The translations under genes and the position numbers were made by a program. Below are positions 59,466 to 64,000 of a stretch of 64,000 nt of DNA, one piece after another. The stretch comes from Cupriavidus pampae (GTDB lineage: Bacteria; Pseudomonadota; Gammaproteobacteria; Burkholderiales; Burkholderiaceae): assembly GCF_914271485.1 (NCBI RefSeq), contig NZ_CAJZAG010000007.1, forward strand, positions 62,001 to 126,000, read 5' to 3'. The notes under the pieces are model-generated. The model saw nothing but the letters and a program-made list of their open reading frames with translations. It ran no database searches and was not told where the DNA came from. The first letter of the stretch is position 1. Every line of letters begins with the position of its first letter.

Positions 59466-59514
59466 GTTATCGTCCGCCCGTCGGTGGTCGTCTGCGCGTC
59501 AGTTATCGTCCGCC
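59466..59514 (+). repeat. 13-bp direct repeat at the end of the XRE gene
   Basis: GTTATCGTCCGCC occurs at 59466-59478 and 59502-59514, 36 bases apart. The right copy encodes the last residues of the minus-strand XRE regulator (ADDN), the left copy lies just beyond its stop, so the tail of the gene looks locally duplicated. Confidence 0.6.
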
Positions 59515-59894
59515 AGACGCCGCGCGTGCTTCTTGGCCAAGGCACGCGCCACCGCCGCCACCACGTCCTGCTCGGTGTTGTCGAGCGCGGCCATATAGCG
59601 CAGCGTGGCCTGCACGGCCGGGGACGACTCCGGGTCGAACGGCGAACGCGGTTCGTCGACGTCGGATTCGTCGGTGTGCTTCGAGAAGTCGAGCATCTCC
59701 GGCGGCGGCACGCCGAGCGTATCGGCGAGCGTGCAGATGTTGTAGAGCGCGACATTTCGCGTACCGCGCTCGATGCCGCTGAGGTAGGATCGAGCGAGGC
59801 CGCTTTCGAGCGAGAGTGCTTCCTGCGACCAGCCGCGTTGCTTGCGCAACCACGTCAAATGTCGGCCGAATAGCTTGAGAGGGTCGCCAGTCAT
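59499..59894 (-). CDS. XRE-family transcriptional regulator
   Basis: The 131-residue protein has an N-terminal Cro/C1-type helix-turn-helix (LTWLRKQRGWSQEALSLESG, then SYLSGIERGTRNV, about residues 12-60) and a short C-terminal region rich in Asp and Ala of no known fold. It is transcribed convergently with ureG. Its targets cannot be told from sequence. Confidence 0.88.
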   Translation of the reverse strand: MTGDPLKLFGRHLTWLRKQRGWSQEALSLESGLARSYLSGIERGTRNVALYNICTLADTLGVPPPEMLDFSKHTDESDVDEPRSPFDPESSPAVQATLRYMAALDNTEQDVVAAVARALAKKHARRLADDN

Positions 59895-60081
59895 GAGCCG
59901 TTGTGGATTTTAAGTCGCTCAGAGACTAAGGGCTTTCGCCGGACTATGCCGACAAACTATAGGTCTCCGTTCTATCGGTGTCAGGCCGCTTTCTGCCGCT
60001 AATTTGGGCGATCAGGCCGGCGATCGCCGCCGATTGTCACATACAAGTCGCCCGCGCGTCTTGTCAAATCTGGCATTTTCG

Positions 60082-60816
60082 CTACCCTTTTTCGCTACCC
60101 GCTCTCGCGATCCGCGTCGCACTTCGGCGGCGCTGATATTGCGTGGCACCAAATAGCATCTCGCGCGCCTTGTCGTCCTGCAGCGCGCGGCGCTCGCCAG
60201 CCAATACCTCCACACCACGCTGCACGGCGGGCCGGGCGGCGATGGTGTCGAACCAGCGCTTCAGGTGCGGATAGGCATCGATTTCCACCCCCTGGTTTTT
60301 CCAGCTGCGCAGCCACGGGAACGTCGCGATATCGGCGATCGAGTAACTGTTGCCTGCGAGCCACGGATGCTGCGACAACTGCTTGTCGATCACGCCGTAC
60401 AGCCGCTTGGCTTCATTGGTGTAGCGATTGACCGCGTATTCGATCTTCTCGGGTGCGTAGATGCGGAAGTGGTGCGCCTGACCGAGCATCGGTCCCACGC
60501 CGCCCATCTGGAACATCAGCCATTGCAGCGCATCATACTTGCCGCGCACGTCCTCGGGCAGGAACTTGCCGGTCTTGCTGGCGAGGTACAGCAGGATGGC
60601 GCCCGACTCGAACAGCGAGATCGGTTTGCCGTCCGGACCATCCGGGTCGACGATCGCGGGAATCTTGTTGTTGGGGCTGATCTTGAGGAAGTCGTCGCCG
60701 AACTGGTCGCCGGCGCCGATATTGATGGGGTGCACCTTGTACTCGAGGCCGCATTCCTCGAGCATGATGTGGATCTTGTGGCCGTTGGGCGTCGCCCACG
60801 TATAAACATCGATCAT
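60082..60816 (-). CDS. Glutathione S-transferase family protein, YfcG/YghU type
   Basis: The 244-residue protein opens MIDVYTWATPNGHKIHIMLE, the thioredoxin-like N-terminal domain in the form seen in E. coli YfcG and YghU, which reduce disulfides with glutathione. The motif NNKIPAIVDPDG holds the cis-Pro and SLFESGAILLYLA the glutathione gamma-Glu contact. The C-terminal helical domain has NSYSIADIATFPWL. A basic tail of about 35 residues (RRRSATR) is longer than in E. coli. A GAGGAGAGCACGG site precedes the ATG. Confidence 0.9.
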   Translation of the reverse strand: MIDVYTWATPNGHKIHIMLEECGLEYKVHPINIGAGDQFGDDFLKISPNNKIPAIVDPDGPDGKPISLFESGAILLYLASKTGKFLPEDVRGKYDALQWLMFQMGGVGPMLGQAHHFRIYAPEKIEYAVNRYTNEAKRLYGVIDKQLSQHPWLAGNSYSIADIATFPWLRSWKNQGVEIDAYPHLKRWFDTIAARPAVQRGVEVLAGERRALQDDKAREMLFGATQYQRRRSATRIARAGSEKG

Positions 60817-60904
60817 TCCGTGCTCTCCTCGCTAGCTCAGTGCTGGACTGAAATGGATCGCCGATTAGAGCACGGAAGGAATAAGCCTGTGGCGGGCGGG
60901 GTCT

Positions 60905-62167
60905 TCAGCTGCCGCGCGTCACGGGCATGCGGATACTGTCGGCGCTGACGTCCATGTGCTTGGCCAGCTCAAGCTTGGCAATCGCGTTGCGGTGGACTTC
61001 GTCCGGACCGTCGGCAAAGCGCAGCGTGCGTTGATGCGCCCACCAGCTCGCGAGCGGGAAATCGTTCGACACGCCTGCCGCGCCGTGGACCTGCATCGCC
61101 CAGTCGATCACGCGCAGCGCGGTGTTCGGCGCCACCACCTTGATCATCGCGATTTCGGCCTTGGCCACCTTGTTGCCCACGGTGTCCATCATGAAAGCCG
61201 CCTTGAGCGTCAGCAGACGGGCCATCTCGATATCGCAGCGGGCCTCGGCGATGCGCTCCTGCGTCACGCCCTGGCGCGCGATCTCCTTACCGAACGCCAC
61301 ACGCGACAGCGCGCGCTTGCACAGCAGTTCGAGCGCGCGCTCGGCCACGCCGATGCTGCGCATGCAGTGGTGGATGCGGCCCGGGCCCAGGCGACCCTGC
61401 GCGATCTCGAATCCGCGACCCTCGCCGAGCAGCAGATTGCCGGCCGGCACGCGCACGTCCTTGAGCTCGATTTCCATATGGCCGTGCGGCGCGTCGTCGT
61501 AGCCGAACACGGGCAGGAAGCGCTTGATGGTGATACCCGCCGTGTCGGCCGGCACCACGATCATCGACTGCTGTTCATGGCGGCCCGCGTCGGGATTGGT
61601 CTTGCCCATCACGATGTAGACCTTGCAGCGCGGATCGCCCGCGCCCGACGACCACCACTTGGTGCCGTTGATCACGTAATGGTCGCCATCGCGCTCGATG
61701 CTGCAGCGGATGTTGGTAGCGTCGGAGGAGGCAACGTCGGGCTCGGTCATCAGGAACGCGGAGCGAATCTCGCCGCGCAGCAGCGGCTCGAGCCACTGGT
61801 CCTTGAGTTCCTCCGAGGCGTAGCGCTCGAACGTCTCCATGTTGCCGGTGTCCGGCGCGGAGCAGTTGAACACTTCGGCCGACCATGGCGCGCGGCCCAT
61901 GATTTCGCACATCGGCGCGTATTCGAGATTCGACAGTCCCTGCGGCGCGCGCGGCGAGCGCGGCAGGAACAGGTTCCACAGGCCGGCTTCGCGCGCGAGC
62001 GGTTTCAGGTCCTCGACCACACGCGTCGGTACCCAGGCGTTGCCGGCTTCGCGGTTGGCCTGGATCTCGGCGTAGAACTTCTTTTCGTTCGGGTAGATAT
62101 GCGCGTCGAAGAACGCCAGCAGGCGCTCCTGCATCTGCCTGACTTTCGGGGAATAGTCGAAATCCAT
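60905..62167 (-). CDS. Acyl-CoA dehydrogenase, ACAD10/11-like
   Basis: The 420-residue flavoprotein shows [16 protein letters not shown] and [13 protein letters not shown] (FAD and acyl binding), [19 protein letters not shown] and [16 protein letters not shown]. This is closest to the acyl-CoA dehydrogenase type that includes the C-terminal domain of ACAD11. I start at 62167 because AGGAGA lies just before this ATG (MDFDYSPK); an earlier in-frame ATG at 62203 is less likely. It is transcribed away from a LysR gene 112 bases off, which may control it. Confidence 0.9.
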   Translation of the reverse strand: MDFDYSPKVRQMQERLLAFFDAHIYPNEKKFYAEIQANREAGNAWVPTRVVEDLKPLAREAGLWNLFLPRSPRAPQGLSNLEYAPMCEIMGRAPWSAEVFNCSAPDTGNMETFERYASEELKDQWLEPLLRGEIRSAFLMTEPDVASSDATNIRCSIERDGDHYVINGTKWWSSGAGDPRCKVYIVMGKTNPDAGRHEQQSMIVVPADTAGITIKRFLPVFGYDDAPHGHMEIELKDVRVPAGNLLLGEGRGFEIAQGRLGPGRIHHCMRSIGVAERALELLCKRALSRVAFGKEIARQGVTQERIAEARCDIEMARLLTLKAAFMMDTVGNKVAKAEIAMIKVVAPNTALRVIDWAMQVHGAAGVSNDFPLASWWAHQRTLRFADGPDEVHRNAIAKLELAKHMDVSADSIRMPVTRGS

Positions 62168-62237
62168 GGTGTCTCCTGGTCTGCGCTCAGCGATGCTGGC
62201 CACTCTACCCGATGCCCAGTAATTAGAGAAATGAATT

Positions 62238-62254
62238 TACTGGATTTGCCAGTA
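62238..62254 (+). promoter_or_regulatory. Dyad between the acyl-CoA dehydrogenase and LysR genes
   Basis: TACTGG-ATTTG-CCAGTA is a perfect 6-5-6 dyad in the 112-base divergent intergenic region. It resembles a LysR-type operator core; the pairing with this regulator is inference. Confidence 0.5.
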
Positions 62255-62279
62255 TCAATGGCCTGCATTCCGTGACAGA

Positions 62280-63251
62280 ATGGCCGGCATGCAGCTATCC
62301 CGGATCGACCTCAACCTCTTTGTGGTGTTCGACGCCATCTACAGCGAGGGCAGCATTACGGCGGCCGCGCGTCAGCTGAACCTGACGCAGCCGGCGGTGA
62401 GTCATGCGCTGGGGCGGTTGCGCGCGGTGTTCGACGATCCGTTGTTCGAGCGGCGCGGGCAGGGCATGGCACCGACCCCGCTCGCGCGCTCGCTCTCGGC
62501 CGAGGTGCGGGGCGCGCTGCAGTCGTTTGCGCGCACGCTGCAGGACACGCCGCACTTCGATCCCACTGCGACGGTGCGGCGCTTTACGATTGGCATGCGC
62601 GATGCGCTGGAGTCGACGCTGTTGCCACCGCTGATGGCGCGCGTCACCGAACTGGCACCGCAGGTGGAGATCGCCGCGATCCGCTTCGATCGGCGCGAGA
62701 TGGAGTCGGAATTGCTGGCGGGCACACTCGATGCCGCGATCGATATCCTGCTGCCGGTATCGCCGGCCGTGCATCACTCGGCGTTTATGTCGGACCCGAT
62801 GGTGGTGCTGGCGCGGCGTGATCATCCACTGGTGAAGAAAGAACTGACGCTGGAGCGCTATCTCGCGGCCGAGCACCTGCACGTATCGTCGCGCCGGCGC
62901 GGCGCGGGGCTCGAGGACCAGGCTTTGCACCGCATGGGTTTGACGCGCCGCGTGCGACTGCGTTGCCAACACTACGCGGGCGCGTGCCGCGTGGTCAGTT
63001 GCACCGACTTGCTGGCGACGCTGCCGCTGCGCTATGCACGCATCGCCAACGAGCCGTACGCGAACCACATCCTCGCGCTACCGTTCGCAGTGCCCGCACT
63101 CGAGCTGCATTTGTACTGGCACGGCGGCGGCGAGAACGATGGCGCGAACCGCTGGCTGCGCGAGCAGTTGCTGGCAGTCATGCAGTCGCTCGGCGGCATG
63201 TCGGAGGTGACGCCCGCCAGCGCCTCGCCGGGAGAGCCCGGGCTCGGATGA
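62280..63251 (+). CDS. LysR-family transcriptional regulator
   Basis: The 323-residue protein begins with a typical LysR winged helix (LSRIDLNLFVVFDAIYSEGS, ITAAARQLNLTQPAVSHALG) followed by the DPLFERRGQGMAPTPLA wing and a periplasmic-binding-type effector domain (about residues 95-305). It is divergent from an acyl-CoA dehydrogenase gene, the usual arrangement for LysR targets. ATG 62280 and ATG 62289 are both possible starts. Confidence 0.92.
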   Translation: MAGMQLSRIDLNLFVVFDAIYSEGSITAAARQLNLTQPAVSHALGRLRAVFDDPLFERRGQGMAPTPLARSLSAEVRGALQSFARTLQDTPHFDPTATVRRFTIGMRDALESTLLPPLMARVTELAPQVEIAAIRFDRREMESELLAGTLDAAIDILLPVSPAVHHSAFMSDPMVVLARRDHPLVKKELTLERYLAAEHLHVSSRRRGAGLEDQALHRMGLTRRVRLRCQHYAGACRVVSCTDLLATLPLRYARIANEPYANHILALPFAVPALELHLYWHGGGENDGANRWLREQLLAVMQSLGGMSEVTPASASPGEPGLG

Positions 63252-63377
63252 GCCATCGCGTGCTCATGGTTTGCTTTCGCCTTAGCGAAGAAAAGCGGGC
63301 GCAGTGGCCACGCTTATGTGCTGCCGGTTTGCTTTCCTCGCCCTTGAGGGAAAGCCGCCGCACGCCAACGGTTTGCT

Positions 63378-63401
63378 CCCCTCTCCCTTGAGGGAGAGGG
63401 G
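63378..63401 (+). repeat. REP-like palindrome, copy 2
   Basis: CCCCTCTCCCT (63378-63388) and AGGGAGAGGGG (63391-63401) form an 11-bp stem with a two-base loop. The flank GCGGGGGAGAGGGTGAAAG resembles the flank of the next copy. Confidence 0.75.
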
Positions 63402-63440
63402 CGGGGGAGAGGGTGAAAGTTAAATTACCTATTGTTTTCT

Positions 63441-63463
63441 CCCCTCTCCCTCGGGGAGAGGGG
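63441..63463 (+). repeat. REP-like palindrome, copy 3
   Basis: CCCCTCTCCC (63441-63450) and GGGAGAGGGG (63454-63463) form a 10-bp stem with a TCG loop. Together with copy 2 it fills the 244-base gap (63252-63495) after the LysR gene and stands between convergent genes. Confidence 0.75.
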
Positions 63464-63495
63464 CCGGGGGTGAGGGCGCCCGCGTCTACTCAGCG

Positions 63496-64000
63496 CTACA
63501 GCGTCGTGAACGACCAGCTCAGATTCACCCCTTGCCCACCCAACGTCCCCGTCACCGTCACGTTGTAACGCGTACCGCTAGTCAGTGGTGCCACCGGCGT
63601 ACACATCGCCAGCCCCCGCGCCGCGCTCGACATGCCTGACGTGCGCGCATCCACCTTCGCGCAACTCACATTGCGCCCCTGCGCATCGGTAATCGTGAAC
63701 GTATCCGCATTGAACGCCAGCGAGGTATTGATCGCCTGCAGCGTGACCGGATACCCAATGGTCTGCCCCGCATAAGCCGGCGCCGGATTCGGGCTTTCGT
63801 TGTTGACCCAGCTGGCCGGCACATCGGTCTGACCGTCGTACGGATACGCGACCATCAGATTGTCCGCGCCACCCTTGCTCGCATCGGCGAGATCGATGGT
63901 CTGAAAGTAGCTCGCGGAAGTCCCGCCATTGCTACCAACGCCAACGCTCTCGGCAAAGCCACTGCCGGCCGAGCCATAGCTTCCGAGCAATGCCGCGCGG
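63496..64000 (-). CDS. C-terminal part of a surface/secreted protein, possibly CAP-domain type (partial)
   Basis: The reading frame is open to the window edge, so the true start lies beyond 64000. The visible 168 residues contain a Gly/Ser-rich stretch, the segment LMVAYPYDGQTDVPASWVN and a C-terminal Ig-like beta domain (SGTRYNVTVTGTLGGQGVNL) with two cysteines. The pattern recalls the tail of CAP/SCP-domain extracellular proteins of Burkholderiales, but the CAP domain itself is not in the window, so this naming is tentative. Confidence 0.6.
   Translation of the reverse strand, partial: RAALLGSYGSAGSGFAESVGVGSNGGTSASYFQTIDLADASKGGADNLMVAYPYDGQTDVPASWVNNESPNPAPAYAGQTIGYPVTLQAINTSLAFNADTFTITDAQGRNVSCAKVDARTSGMSSAARGLAMCTPVAPLTSGTRYNVTVTGTLGGQGVNLSWSFTTL

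Overview
The window is a stretch of high-GC chromosome from a betaproteobacterium of the order Burkholderiales, most likely Cupriavidus or a close Ralstonia relative. This rests on gene order (ilvBHC-psd-pssA-leuA, rpsO-pnp, tpiA-secG-tRNA-Leu-nuoA..N, urtABCDE-ureDA-J-BCEFG), on codon use dominated by G/C-ending codons, and on the protein sequences. It is inference from recall; no database search was run. Most of the window is housekeeping DNA in tight operons.

Layout. 361-3718: branched-chain amino acid genes ilvB, ilvH, ilvC. 3890-6047: phospholipid genes psd and pssA, then a BON-LysM protein. 6058-7850: leuA, preceded by a promoter, a leucine-rich 26-codon leader peptide and a terminator that together look like a transcription attenuator. 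7974-8531 (minus): a BamE-like lipoprotein. 8791-11652: rpsO and pnp, with structured RNA leaders. 11745-13971: a quinone oxidoreductase, tpiA and secG. 14160-14244: tRNA-Leu(GAG). 14545-29483: the complete 14-gene nuo operon for respiratory complex I, followed by a DUF2818 membrane protein, a Nudix hydrolase and a DUF1178 protein. 31248-34595: two acyl-CoA dehydrogenase subunits and two MaoC-like hydratases. 35090-39052: the cytochrome bo3 quinol oxidase genes cyoABCD.

39248-47368 is the accessory part: one gene of about 2,700 codons for a secreted filamentous-haemagglutinin-type (TpsA) protein. It has an N-terminal two-partner-secretion domain, a central low-complexity segment built from five separate 12-nt tandem repeat arrays, a C80-type (RTX/clostridial toxin autoprocessing) cysteine protease motif, and two tandem domains that resemble ADP-ribosyltransferases. 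In the second the putative catalytic Arg and Glu are present; in the first both are replaced. No TpsB transporter or obvious immunity gene lies beside it.

47416-59440 is a complete urea uptake and urease cluster (urtABCDE, ureDA, ureJ/hupE, ureBCEFG). It sits behind a near-perfect sigma-54 promoter and an NtrC-like dyad, which suggests nitrogen control. The window ends with a minus-strand XRE regulator, a GST-family protein and an acyl-CoA dehydrogenase, a divergent LysR regulator, two REP-like palindromes, and the 3' part of a minus-strand surface-type protein that runs off the right edge.
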